DNA from: Pseudomonas putida
GTDB taxonomy: Bacteria; Pseudomonadota; Gammaproteobacteria; Pseudomonadales; Pseudomonadaceae
Assembly (NCBI RefSeq): GCF_001941965.1
Contig: NZ_MKZO01000047.1
Location: forward strand, 124,001-188,000
Direction: 5' to 3'
DNA length: 64,000 bases
Part shown: positions 8,063-16,637 of the stretch, in pieces
Position numbering within the stretch: the stretch's first letter is position 1
Layout: every line of letters starts with the position of its first letter
Notes under the pieces: generated by a model
What the model was told of the DNA's origin: nothing
Database searches by the model: none
The model's input: only the letters and a program-made list of their open reading frames with translations
Program-made: the position numbers and the translations under genes

Positions 8063-8572
8063 GTGATCAACGACGAACTGACCCAGGTCTACACCGAGCA
8101 CAACGGCTGGTTCAAGCAGTGGTTGTACCGTCGCATCGGCTGCTCCGCCCAGGCTGCCGACCTGGCCCAGGACACCTTCCTGCGCATCCTCCAGGCACAA
8201 CGGAAAGCCGGCACCAGCCTCGGCCTGCAACGCCCCCGGGCTTACCTGACCACCGTCGGCCGGCGCCTGGTCTACGATCATTTCCGCCGCCAGTCCCTTG
8301 AACGTGCCTACCTGGACCTGCTCGCGCAACTGCCCGAGCTGTTCGTGGTGTCCGAGGAAGAACTGGCCTGCATGCGCGAAACCCTGCAGCAACTGGACGC
8401 CTTGCTCGACGGCCTGAAACCGGTCGTGCGTTCGGTGTTCCTGATGGTCCAGCTGGAGGGCGCGACCTATGTGCAGGTGGCCGAGCGCCTGGGCATCGGC
8501 GAGCGTACGGTGAAGCGCCATATGGCCCGGGCACTGGAAGCCTGCATCCTGTTCGAGGATGACTTCCTGTGA
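8063..8572 (+). CDS. FecI-type ECF sigma factor
   Basis: A 169-residue iron-starvation extracytoplasmic-function sigma factor. Region 2 is visible at residues 20-90 (DLAQDTFLRIL, then PRAYLTTVGRRLVYDHFRR) and region 4 at 130-160 (VQVAERLGIGERTVKRHMARAL). It starts with GTG behind GGAGGG and overlaps the anti-sigma gene by 4 nt. The Fur-box-like site in front indicates expression under iron limitation. It should direct RNA polymerase to the TonB-receptor gene downstream when the receptor binds its ferric ligand. Confidence 0.93.
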   Translation: MINDELTQVYTEHNGWFKQWLYRRIGCSAQAADLAQDTFLRILQAQRKAGTSLGLQRPRAYLTTVGRRLVYDHFRRQSLERAYLDLLAQLPELFVVSEEELACMRETLQQLDALLDGLKPVVRSVFLMVQLEGATYVQVAERLGIGERTVKRHMARALEACILFEDDFL

Positions 8573-9510
8573 GCCAGGCGCAGGCCCGGATAACCCCCGA
8601 GGTCGCTCGCCAGGCCGCCCACTGGCAGATGCTGATGCTCGACGAGCAGGTCAGCCCGGCGCAGCAGGCGGCCTGCGCGCGCTGGCGGGCGGCGGCGGCG
8701 GAGCACGAACAGGCGTGGCAGAAGGCCGAGCGGGTCCAGGCACGCCTGGGCCTGCTGCCGCAACGGCTGGCCATGGGCACGCTCAACCGCGAGCGGCGCC
8801 AGGCGCTCAAGCAACTGCTGGTGCTGGCGATCCTCGCGCCTGTCGGCTATGCCGGCTACCGCCAGCTCATGCCGCAGGAGCGCTACGCCACCGCCGTTGG
8901 CGAGCGCCGCCGCCTGACCCTGGCGGACGGCACGGTGCTGGACGTGAACACCGATAGCGTGGTCGAGGTCGAGTTCGACGAAGCCCAGCGCCTGGTGATT
9001 CTCAAGCGCGGCGAGATCCTCGTGGACAGCGGCGCCGACCCGCAAAGCACGCATCACCGCCCACTGCGGGTCGCCAGCGGGGAAGGCCTGATGGAGGCGC
9101 TCGGCACCCGCTTCCTGGTCCGTCAGCGCGACGCCAGCACGCAACTGAGCGTGTTCCAGGGCGCAGTGCGGGTCAGCCCGCTGAGCGGTCCGCAGCAGAC
9201 CCTCGCCGCCGGCCAGCAGTTGACCTTCAGCGCGCGAGGGCAGGGGACCGTTGGTCCGGCACGCGAGCAGGACAGCCAGTGGACCCGCGGCCAGTTGATC
9301 GTCGAGGAAATGCCCCTGGCCGAGTTCCTTGGCGAACTGGGCCGTTATCGCAACGGCTGGCTGAGGTGCCAGCCCGAGGTTTCCCGCCTGTTGATCAGCG
9401 GCGCGTTCCAGCTCGACAACACCGAGCGGATTCTTGCCGCATTGCCGGCCACGCTGGCGGTCCAGGTCGAGTACCGCACCCGCTACTGGGTCACCGTCAC
9501 GGCGCTTTGA
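8569..9510 (+). CDS. FecR-type anti-sigma / sigma regulator
   Basis: A 313-residue inner-membrane signal transducer. The cytoplasmic N-terminal DUF4880 domain (residues 1-80, with QAAHWQMLMLDE and CARWRAAAAEHEQAW) binds the sigma factor. A single membrane segment lies at about 81-100, followed by the periplasmic FecR domain with the RRLTLADGTVLDVNTDS signature and a C-terminal STN-interacting part ending YRTRYWVTVTAL. The GTG start overlaps the sigma gene, implying translational coupling. It relays the signal from the TonB receptor encoded next. Confidence 0.92.
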   Translation: MSQAQARITPEVARQAAHWQMLMLDEQVSPAQQAACARWRAAAAEHEQAWQKAERVQARLGLLPQRLAMGTLNRERRQALKQLLVLAILAPVGYAGYRQLMPQERYATAVGERRRLTLADGTVLDVNTDSVVEVEFDEAQRLVILKRGEILVDSGADPQSTHHRPLRVASGEGLMEALGTRFLVRQRDASTQLSVFQGAVRVSPLSGPQQTLAAGQQLTFSARGQGTVGPAREQDSQWTRGQLIVEEMPLAEFLGELGRYRNGWLRCQPEVSRLLISGAFQLDNTERILAALPATLAVQVEYRTRYWVTVTAL

Positions 9511-9539
9511 AAAAAGTTGGCCCGTTTTTCCAGCTCGTC
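9509..9539 (+). promoter_or_regulatory. Candidate ECF-sigma promoter before the first TonB receptor
   Basis: The gap between fecR and the receptor contains GAAAAAA, then GTTTTTCCAG immediately followed by CTCGTC. The second FecI unit has GAAAAAT, GTTTCGCATT and CTCG at almost the same offsets (14000-14034). In both, GTTT and CTCG are exactly 10 nt apart, about 45-60 nt before the receptor start. This is a candidate only. Confidence 0.45.
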
Positions 9540-9584
9540 AGTCCTTGTGTATGGAACTGCCAACAACATAGGGACCCTCACTTC

Positions 9585-12044
9585 ATGATTCGCTCTTCTT
9601 CACCCCGCAACCCCGGCTATCGCCACCTGCTGGCCTTGAGCGCGCTGACCCTCGCCCTGCAGGGCGCGAGCCTGTCCGCCCTGGCCGCGCCGGCGCAGGC
9701 GCCGCAGGCCTACAGCATTGCCTCCGGCAGCCTGGCCCAGGTGCTGGCGCGTTTTGCCAGCGAAGGCGGGGTCACCCTGCAATACACCCCGGCGCTGGTC
9801 CGCGATCTGTCCAGCCCCGGCCTGCAGGGCAACTACGGGATCGAAGAAGGCTTCTTCAAATTGCTCGCCGGGACCGGCCTGCAGGCCGTGCGTCGTGGGG
9901 ACGACGTCTACGGCCTGGAACCACTGCCGGCTTCGGGCTCCCTGGACCTGGCGCCCTTGGGCATTACCGGCGTGCATGTCGACGCGACCACCGAAGACTC
10001 GGGCAGCTATACCTCCAATGCGGTCACCATCGGCAAGTCCACCCATCGCCTCAAGGACATCCCGCAGTCGGTCAGCGTGGTGACGCGCAAGGCCATGGAC
10101 GACCAGCGCCTGGACACCCTCGACGACGTGCTGGAAAAGACCACCGGGGTCACCACCTTCCAGAGCCCGTCCGGGGGCAAGTACATCTATTCCCGCGGCT
10201 TCGAGGTGGAAACCATCCAGTACGACGGCGTGCCGCTGGACCGTCGCTACTACGCGATCGGCAGCAGCTTCACCTCGGACACCCTGTTGTACGACCGCGT
10301 GGAAATCCTGCGCGGCGCCAACGGCCTGCTGCAGGGCAGCGGCAATCCCGGGGCGGCGATCAACCTGGTGCGCAAGCGGCCCAAGGCCGAGGCGGCGCTG
10401 TCCGTCACCGCCAGCGCCGGCTCCTGGGACAGCTACCGGCAAACCATCGATGCCAGCGCGCCACTGACTGCCGATGGTGCCCTGCGCGGGCGCATGGTCG
10501 CCGCCCATGAAGACCAGGACTATTTCTACGACACCGCCGAAAGCCGCAAGAACGTGCTCTACGGCATCCTCGAATATGACCTGGGCGACAGCACCACGGT
10601 GGCGGCCGGCGCCAGTGTCGAAGACCTGCACGCCGTGCCGTTCTTTAGTGGCCTGCCGCGCAACAAGGATGGCAGCGCGGTGAACGCCGGGCGCTCGACC
10701 TTTACCGGCGCCGACTGGAACAAGTGGAACAACAAGCAGACCACTTACTTTGCCGATATCACCCATGACTTCAACGACGACTGGCGGTTGAAGGCGTCGG
10801 GCAGCTACCTGCGCGAGACCAACTACATTCTCTACAGCTTCGGCCGCGGCTCGGTCGATCCGGCTACCGGCGATGGCATGCGTTCCCGGGCCTATCTGTA
10901 CGACTTCGAGAACGTCAACAAGGGCGCCGATATCAACCTCACCGGCAAATGGCGGGCCTTCGACCTGGAGCATGAAGTGGTGGTCGGGGCCAATGCCAGC
11001 GACCTGAAGACCGATGACCTGCAGGGCGGTCTGCTCAACCTGGGCTCGATCAATATCTACGACCCGGTCTCGCCGCAGCGCCCGACCATGGAGCAACTGC
11101 TGGGCACCACCTATGCCGGTACTTCCCAGGGCAAGATCAGCCAGAACGGGATCTATGGCGTGGTCCGCTACAAGCTGGCGGAGCCGCTGACCCTGGTGCT
11201 GGGCGGGCGCAGCAGCAACTACAAGTACGACTATGAGCTGCACCGCTTCAACGCGGCCTCCCCGGACCCGGCCCGCTCCCGGGAAAGCGGCGAATTCACT
11301 CCCTACGGCGGCTTGATCTACGCGCTCAACGAGCAATGGTCCACCTACGTCAGCTATGCCGATATCTTCAAGCCGCAGACCGAGCTGACCGCACAGAGCA
11401 CCACGCTCGAACCGCTGACGGGCTCCAACTACGAGCTCGGCTTGAAGGGCGAGCTGCTCGATGGCCGGGTCAACACCAGCTTTGCGCTGTTCCGCGTCGA
11501 CCAGGAAAACCGCGCCCAGCTGACCAACAATCCGCTCTGCAACAACGACTGCTATGTCGCCGGCGGCAAGGTGCGCGCCCAGGGCTTCGACGCCGAGATC
11601 AGCGGCGAGGTACTGGCGGGGCTGCAGTTGTTCGCCGGGTATACCTACACCAGCACCGAGTACCTCAACGATCCGAAGGATGATGTCTCGACGGCGGGTG
11701 GCACGTTCAACAGCTATACCCCGCGTCACTTGCTGCGCTTCTGGGCCGACTACAACCTGCCGGGCCAACTGGAGCAATGGACGGTCGGTGGCGGCGCGAA
11801 TATCCAGAGCAGGAACTACCACGCCAACTTCGGTGGCACGGATGGGGTCGGGGACATCGAGCAGGCGGGGTATGCGATCTGGAATGCGCGGGTAGCGTAC
11901 CGGATCAACAAGAACTTCAGCGTGGCGCTCAATGGCAACAACCTGTTCGACAAGAAGTACTTCTCGACGATCGGCTGGTTGTATGCGGCGAACCATTACG
12001 GGGATCCGCGCAACTACACGGTGACGTTGCGGGCTGATTTCTGA
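9585..12044 (+). CDS. TonB-dependent ferric-siderophore receptor with STN signalling domain
   Basis: An 819-residue outer-membrane transducer. After a signal peptide (cleaved near ALAA, residue 35) come a secretin/TonB N-terminal (STN) domain at about 40-110 that talks to FecR, a plug (KDIPQSVSVVTRKAMDD, then REIL-type VEILRGANGLLQGSGNPG) and a 22-strand barrel ending in YTVTLRADF with the terminal phenylalanine. The cysteine pair in NPLCNNDCYV is an extracellular-loop feature. It is the third gene of the sigma/anti-sigma/receptor unit. FpvA/FoxA-like siderophore receptors are the nearest architecture; the ligand is unknown. Confidence 0.92.
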   Translation: MIRSSSPRNPGYRHLLALSALTLALQGASLSALAAPAQAPQAYSIASGSLAQVLARFASEGGVTLQYTPALVRDLSSPGLQGNYGIEEGFFKLLAGTGLQAVRRGDDVYGLEPLPASGSLDLAPLGITGVHVDATTEDSGSYTSNAVTIGKSTHRLKDIPQSVSVVTRKAMDDQRLDTLDDVLEKTTGVTTFQSPSGGKYIYSRGFEVETIQYDGVPLDRRYYAIGSSFTSDTLLYDRVEILRGANGLLQGSGNPGAAINLVRKRPKAEAALSVTASAGSWDSYRQTIDASAPLTADGALRGRMVAAHEDQDYFYDTAESRKNVLYGILEYDLGDSTTVAAGASVEDLHAVPFFSGLPRNKDGSAVNAGRSTFTGADWNKWNNKQTTYFADITHDFNDDWRLKASGSYLRETNYILYSFGRGSVDPATGDGMRSRAYLYDFENVNKGADINLTGKWRAFDLEHEVVVGANASDLKTDDLQGGLLNLGSINIYDPVSPQRPTMEQLLGTTYAGTSQGKISQNGIYGVVRYKLAEPLTLVLGGRSSNYKYDYELHRFNAASPDPARSRESGEFTPYGGLIYALNEQWSTYVSYADIFKPQTELTAQSTTLEPLTGSNYELGLKGELLDGRVNTSFALFRVDQENRAQLTNNPLCNNDCYVAGGKVRAQGFDAEISGEVLAGLQLFAGYTYTSTEYLNDPKDDVSTAGGTFNSYTPRHLLRFWADYNLPGQLEQWTVGGGANIQSRNYHANFGGTDGVGDIEQAGYAIWNARVAYRINKNFSVALNGNNLFDKKYFSTIGWLYAANHYGDPRNYTVTLRADF

Positions 12045-12054
12045 TCGACCTGGC

Positions 12055-12395
12055 GCGGACCCTGTGGGAGCGGGTTCACCCGCGATGAGGGTAGTGAATT
12101 CACCACCGCAATCGCTGCGGTTCGGCGGTCCGACAAGCCAGCTCCCACAGGGTTCCTGCCAGCCATCAATCCCGGGTACGACGCGGACCCTGTGGGAGCG
12201 GGTTCACCCGCGATGAGGGCCGTGAATTCACCACCGTAATCGCTGCGGTTCGGCGGTCCGACAAGCCAGCTCCCACAGGGTTCCTGCCAGCCATCAATCC
12301 CGGGTACGACGCGGTCACTGTGGGAGCTGGCTCGCCAGCGATTGCAATGGTGGGTTCACCGACGTAATCGCGGGTGAACCCGCTCCCAAAAGGTC
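12055..12395. repeat. Tandem 128-bp repeat made of REP elements
   Basis: A 128-bp unit (12055-12182) is repeated head-to-tail with only a few base differences (12183-12310). A diverged partial third unit starts at 12311 with GCGGTCACTGTGGGAGC. Each unit holds a GTGGGAGCGGGTTCACCCGC core and an inverted AAGCCAGCTCCCAC half. The region separates the first receptor gene from the second sigma-factor operon; no gene is seen in it. Confidence 0.88.
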
Positions 12396-12461
12396 CGCGT
12401 TGTGTTTCGGCGAGCCCGTTCGGCACACCCATTTGCGTGGTAGCTGCCTGCGTGAGTAGAA

Positions 12462-12476
12462 TGCAAATTATTATCA
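12462..12476 (+). promoter_or_regulatory. Fur box of the second FecI-type operon
   Basis: TGCAAATTATTATCA agrees with the Fur 7-1-7 consensus at 12 of 14 positions and lies 24 nt before the preferred ATG of the sigma gene. Confidence 0.75.
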
Positions 12477-12500
12477 ATCATGTATTCTCCCGGGACGCCG

Positions 12501-13016
12501 ATGCGCAGCGACGATTCATTAGCTACTGCCGATCCAGAGCTGCTCTATCGCACCCATCACTCCTGGCTGCGCGGCTGGCTGAGCCGGCGGGTCGGCTGCC
12601 ATGAACACGCCGCCGACCTGGCCCAGGACACCTTCGTGCGCCTGCTCAAGTCCCGCCAGGCAAGCCCCCTGCGCGAACCTCGTGCCTACCTCAGCAGCAT
12701 CGCCCGCGGGCTGATGATCGACCAGTTCCGCCGTCGCGAGCTGGAGCGGGCCTACCTGCAAAGCATCGAGGCATTGCCCGCGCAAGAGGTGCCCAGCGAA
12801 GAAGACCGGCTGCTGATCCTCGATGCACTCGAACGCATCGACCGCATGCTCGACCGCCTCAAGCCACGGGCCCGGCAGGCGTTCCTGCTGGCTCACCTCG
12901 ATGGCTTGAGCTGTCCGCAGATCGCCGCGAAGCTGGAGGTTTCCCGCGCCACCGTGGAACGCGACCTGGCCCTGGCCCTGCAACACTGCTATCGGTTGCG
13001 CTATGTCGAAGCCTGA
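12501..13016 (+). CDS. FecI-type ECF sigma factor
   Basis: A second iron-starvation sigma factor (171 residues), paralogous to the one at 8063: region 2 with DLAQDTFVRLLK and PRAYLSSIARGLMIDQFRR, region 4 with CPQIAAKLEVSRATVERDLALAL. An ATG at 12480 is possible but begins at the edge of the Fur box, so the ATG at 12501 is preferred. It overlaps the following fecR gene by 14 nt. It probably serves only its own receptor gene downstream. Confidence 0.92.
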   Translation: MRSDDSLATADPELLYRTHHSWLRGWLSRRVGCHEHAADLAQDTFVRLLKSRQASPLREPRAYLSSIARGLMIDQFRRRELERAYLQSIEALPAQEVPSEEDRLLILDALERIDRMLDRLKPRARQAFLLAHLDGLSCPQIAAKLEVSRATVERDLALALQHCYRLRYVEA

Positions 13017-13992
13017 GCCGCAGGTGCTGGATCCGGCCGTTGTCGACCAGGCGATCGATTGGCTCGTGCGCTTGCGCTTCAACCAGGCCGATGAGCGCTC
13101 ACAGCGCAACTTCGAGCACTGGCTGCAACAGCGCCCGGAGCACGCCCTGGCCTGGCAGCGGGTGGCGGGGCTGGGCGATGAGCTGGCCGGAATTCCCCCG
13201 CAACTGGCCCGGCAGACCCTCGCCGGTGCCAGCAAGGGCATGCGCCGACGGCAAAGCCTCAAGCTGCTGGGCCTGTTCTCTGCAGTCGGCACGGCCGCCT
13301 GGCTTGCCCGCGACTACACGCCACTGCCGACGCTGTTTGCCCAGCAGCGCAGCGACACTGGCGAACGGCGCGACTTCCAGCTCGACGATGGCAGCCTGGT
13401 CCAGCTCAACAGCGACAGCGCCGTGGACAGCCACTTCGACCCGCAACGGCGCCTGATCACCCTGCTGCGCGGGGAGATCATCGTGAACGTCGGCGCGGAC
13501 GAGCATGCATCGCAACCACGACCGTTCTGGGTCAAGACCCGCGACGGACTGGTGCGCTCCCACAGTCCGCGTTTCCTGGTGCGCGAGCAGGAGGACGGGA
13601 CCTTGCTGGCGGTGCAGGGCGGTACGGTGGAAGTGTTTACCGGCTCTGTCCAGCCCCTGGGCGAGAGTGACAGCGGTGCAGTCCAGGCCGCGAACCAGCT
13701 GTTCTTCACCGCCCAGGGGCCCCGTGAGGTCAAGGACAACGGCCTGGATGTCTGGGGCTGGGGCGACGGAGTGATCACCGCCCACGACATGCGCCTGGGT
13801 GATTTCACCGCCGAGCTGTCGCGCTATCGCCCGGGCGTCCTGCGCTGCGCCCCGGAGGTGGCCGATCGGCGGGTATCCGGCACCTTCCAGTTGGCCGACA
13901 ACGACCAGGTCCTGGCGCTGGTCGCCAAGTCGCTGCGTCTGCGGGTCGACTACCGGACCCGCTACTGGGTGACCCTGACCGCCGCCAGTTGA
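13003..13992 (+). CDS. FecR-type anti-sigma / sigma regulator
   Basis: A 329-residue membrane regulator: DUF4880 domain (residues 1-75, AIDWLVRLRFNQ and NFEHWLQQRPEHALAWQRV), one membrane segment at about 85-103, and a periplasmic FecR domain with RRDFQLDDGSLVQLNSDS. The end YRTRYWVTLTAAS mirrors that of the first FecR, pointing to common ancestry of the two units. Overlaps the sigma gene by 14 nt, and a 102-nt gap separates it from the receptor. Confidence 0.92.
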   Translation: MSKPEPQVLDPAVVDQAIDWLVRLRFNQADERSQRNFEHWLQQRPEHALAWQRVAGLGDELAGIPPQLARQTLAGASKGMRRRQSLKLLGLFSAVGTAAWLARDYTPLPTLFAQQRSDTGERRDFQLDDGSLVQLNSDSAVDSHFDPQRRLITLLRGEIIVNVGADEHASQPRPFWVKTRDGLVRSHSPRFLVREQEDGTLLAVQGGTVEVFTGSVQPLGESDSGAVQAANQLFFTAQGPREVKDNGLDVWGWGDGVITAHDMRLGDFTAELSRYRPGVLRCAPEVADRRVSGTFQLADNDQVLALVAKSLRLRVDYRTRYWVTLTAAS

Positions 13993-13999
13993 AGCCTCC

Positions 14000-14034
14000 G
14001 AAAAATAAATGAGGTGGTTTCGCATTCTCGCTCG
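14000..14034 (+). promoter_or_regulatory. Candidate ECF-sigma promoter before the second TonB receptor
   Basis: GAAAAAT, then GTTTCGCATT followed by CTCG, in the fecR-receptor gap. It shares the GTTT-N6-CTCG spacing with the site at 9509-9539. The motif is inferred from this two-way comparison only. Confidence 0.4.
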
Positions 14035-14094
14035 ACCTGTAAGGAAGGCCGCAGTACAGGCCAGTTTGCCGACACCCTTCCACGGAGCGAGATA

Positions 14095-16506
14095 ATGAGT
14101 TCTTCCCCGGTCCCACAGCGCCATCCCCTGAGCCGTGCCTTGCAGGGCGCGATCCTTGGCTTGATCGTCAGCAGCCATGCCCTGCCGACGCTGGCGCAAA
14201 CCGCGAGCGCTGCACCTGGCAGCCTGGTCCAGCACTGGAGCATCGCCGCCGGTCCACTGGCACCTGCACTTGACCGCTTCGCACGGGAGGCGGGCATCAG
14301 CCTGTCTTTCGACGCCGCGAGCGTCGCCAATCGCATGACCCAGGGCGTGAACGGCAACTTCGATACCGCCGCCGCGTTGTCCTCGTTGTTGCAGGGCAGT
14401 GGCTTGCAGATCGAGCAGCAGGGGCCCGGCGCCTACCTGCTGGTCGCCCAGCCGGCGGCGGCCGGCCCGGTGGAGCTGGACGCCACGTCCATCGATGACT
14501 ACCGACTGGCGCCGGTGATCATCAATTCCAAGATCAAGGTCAGTGCCGACGACGACGCCAACTCGGTGGTCGCCCAGGAGCTCTGGGTCGGCGGCAAGGT
14601 GGCGACCAGCATTCTCAACACGCCCGCTTCGGTATCGGTGGTGACCGGCAAGGAAATGGAGCAACGCAGCGTCAGCACCACGGAAGAAGCGCTGCAGTAC
14701 ACCCCGGGTGTGGTCAGCGACTACTACGGCTCGGACGACCGCAACGACTACTTCCAGATCCGCGGCTTCCAGGCCACCACTTACCGTGACGGCCTGACCC
14801 TGAGTTCGATGCGCGGTGTGCGCGAAGATCCGTTCGCCTATGAGCGCATCGAGATCATCCGCGGCGCCAACTCTACGCTGTTCGGCCCGGCGGACCCGGG
14901 TGGCTCGGTGAACTTCGTCAGCAAGCAGCCGCGCTTCGAGGCGTCGGGCCAGGGCTACGTGACCTATGGCTCGTTCAACCATATCGAGAGCGGCATCGAT
15001 GTGACCGATGCGCTGAACGACGACAAGACCCTGGCCGGCCGCTTTGTCGCCAAAGGGCAGAACAGCGACCGCGAATACGATCACTCCCAGGACGACAACC
15101 GCCTGGTCATGGGCGGCCTGACCTGGGCGCCGAGCGACTACACTTCGGCCACCGTGATCCTCGATCACCTGAAGACCGAAAGCACGCCCAACAACGGTGG
15201 CTCGCCGCTGGACAAGGAATACGATCGCAGCGATTTCTTCGGCGAGCCGGGCTACAACTTCCACGATGTCGAGCGCACCAGCCTCAGCGGCAACATCACC
15301 CACGACTTCGACAACGGTTTCGTGCTGCGCAGCAATATGCGCTACAGCAAGCTGAGCGATGACTATGGCTACGTGTACCTGAGCGACAACGCCTCGCGTG
15401 TTGGTACTACCATTCCCCGCTACCTGCTGGGCACGGACAGCGACGCCACCCAGTTCAACGGCAACCTGATGCTGCAATACGATGCCCGCTTCGAGAACAT
15501 CGACAGCAGCAGCCTGGTGGGCGTGGAATACCTCGACTCCTCGACCAAGGACAGCTCGGTGTACGACCTGGTGTCCTCGATCGACATCGCCAACCCGGTG
15601 TTCACCGGTGTTCCGGCAACGCTGACGCCGTACACCGCGAAAAAGAACGAGGCCAGGACCAAGGCCGTGTTCCTCCAGCAGAACCTGTCGTTCTACGAGC
15701 GTTTCATTGTCACTGCCGGCGTGCGCAACGACTCCATGGACCTGTCCAGCAAGGGTTACAACCAGTTCTCCAGCCCGGTGCAGTTCGACGACAAGGACAA
15801 CTTCTCGGAAACCTCCTACCGCGGGGCATTGACCTACATCGTCAACGACGAGGTATCCAGCTATGTCAGCATGGTGGAATCGGTTTCGCCGCCTCAGGTG
15901 GGCGTCACGCCGCAGACCGGCCGGCAGTACGAGGTGGGCGTGAAATACTCGCCAATGGGCATGAACGCGCTGTTCTCGGCGGCCGTGTACGACCTGACCC
16001 AGGAAAACGTCACCATCGCCGTGGTGTTGCCGAGCGGCATCATCGAGCAGCAGACCGTGGGCGAATCGCGGGTCCGCGGCCTGGACCTGGAAGGCAAGGC
16101 ACAGGTCACGCAGAACCTCAGCCTGGTAGGCGGCTACTCGTACATGCAGTCCGATGTGCTGCGCGGTTCGCTGAGAGACGGCAGCTCGCTCAAGGGCAAT
16201 GAGTTCACCACCGCACCGCGGCATTCCGCTTCGCTGTGGAGCTACTACGACGTGCCGGGTACCGACGTGAGCGTTGGCCTGGGCGCGCGTTATGTCGGCG
16301 CCTACTACCTGGATGCCGCCAACACCCGCAAGACCGATGGCACCACGTTGTTCGATGCCGCCTTCAACTACAAGATCGCCAAGGGTACCGAACTGGCCCT
16401 GAACGTCAGCAACCTGCTGGACGAGCAGCATGTCGTGGGGTCGGGTACGGCGAACTACTACAACCCGGGGCGGGAAGTGACGGCGAAGTTGAGTTACAAC
16501 TGGTAA
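14095..16506 (+). CDS. TonB-dependent ferric-siderophore receptor with STN signalling domain
   Basis: An 803-residue outer-membrane receptor with signal peptide (to about residue 39), STN domain (45-110, LAPALDRFAREAGISLSFDA), plug domain (NTPASVSVVTGKEMEQ, then IEIIRGANSTLFGPADPGGS) and barrel ending REVTAKLSYNW with an aromatic C-terminus. It belongs to the FhuA/FpvA siderophore-receptor branch. Encoded behind its own sigma/anti-sigma pair, it should both import the ferric complex and trigger transcription of itself. Ligand unknown. Confidence 0.92.
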   Translation: MSSSPVPQRHPLSRALQGAILGLIVSSHALPTLAQTASAAPGSLVQHWSIAAGPLAPALDRFAREAGISLSFDAASVANRMTQGVNGNFDTAAALSSLLQGSGLQIEQQGPGAYLLVAQPAAAGPVELDATSIDDYRLAPVIINSKIKVSADDDANSVVAQELWVGGKVATSILNTPASVSVVTGKEMEQRSVSTTEEALQYTPGVVSDYYGSDDRNDYFQIRGFQATTYRDGLTLSSMRGVREDPFAYERIEIIRGANSTLFGPADPGGSVNFVSKQPRFEASGQGYVTYGSFNHIESGIDVTDALNDDKTLAGRFVAKGQNSDREYDHSQDDNRLVMGGLTWAPSDYTSATVILDHLKTESTPNNGGSPLDKEYDRSDFFGEPGYNFHDVERTSLSGNITHDFDNGFVLRSNMRYSKLSDDYGYVYLSDNASRVGTTIPRYLLGTDSDATQFNGNLMLQYDARFENIDSSSLVGVEYLDSSTKDSSVYDLVSSIDIANPVFTGVPATLTPYTAKKNEARTKAVFLQQNLSFYERFIVTAGVRNDSMDLSSKGYNQFSSPVQFDDKDNFSETSYRGALTYIVNDEVSSYVSMVESVSPPQVGVTPQTGRQYEVGVKYSPMGMNALFSAAVYDLTQENVTIAVVLPSGIIEQQTVGESRVRGLDLEGKAQVTQNLSLVGGYSYMQSDVLRGSLRDGSSLKGNEFTTAPRHSASLWSYYDVPGTDVSVGLGARYVGAYYLDAANTRKTDGTTLFDAAFNYKIAKGTELALNVSNLLDEQHVVGSGTANYYNPGREVTAKLSYNW

Positions 16507-16516
16507 GGGCGAACGG

Positions 16517-16554
16517 CCTGCGCGAGGGGCACCTGAAGGTGCCCCTCGCGCAGG
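16517..16554. terminator. Bidirectional hairpin terminator
   Basis: A perfect 18-bp stem (CCTGCGCGAGGGGCACCT against its complement) with a 2-nt loop, between the receptor gene and the convergent AraC gene. No T-run follows on the plus strand, so termination efficiency is uncertain, but position and stability suit a shared terminator. Confidence 0.7.
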
Positions 16555-16637
16555 CATCATTGGGTGTGGTCAATGGCCACGGCAGGTGCCGATTGACCAG
16601 GGCGCCACTCCCAGGCTGGCCAGGATAACGTCTGGCA

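Noticed and set aside
13099-16560. 1153-codon open frame on the minus strand opposite fecR and the second TonB receptor
   Set aside because: It is a third-position-GC shadow: histidine-, glutamine- and valine-rich, without domains, and lies fully across three convincing genes on the other strand.
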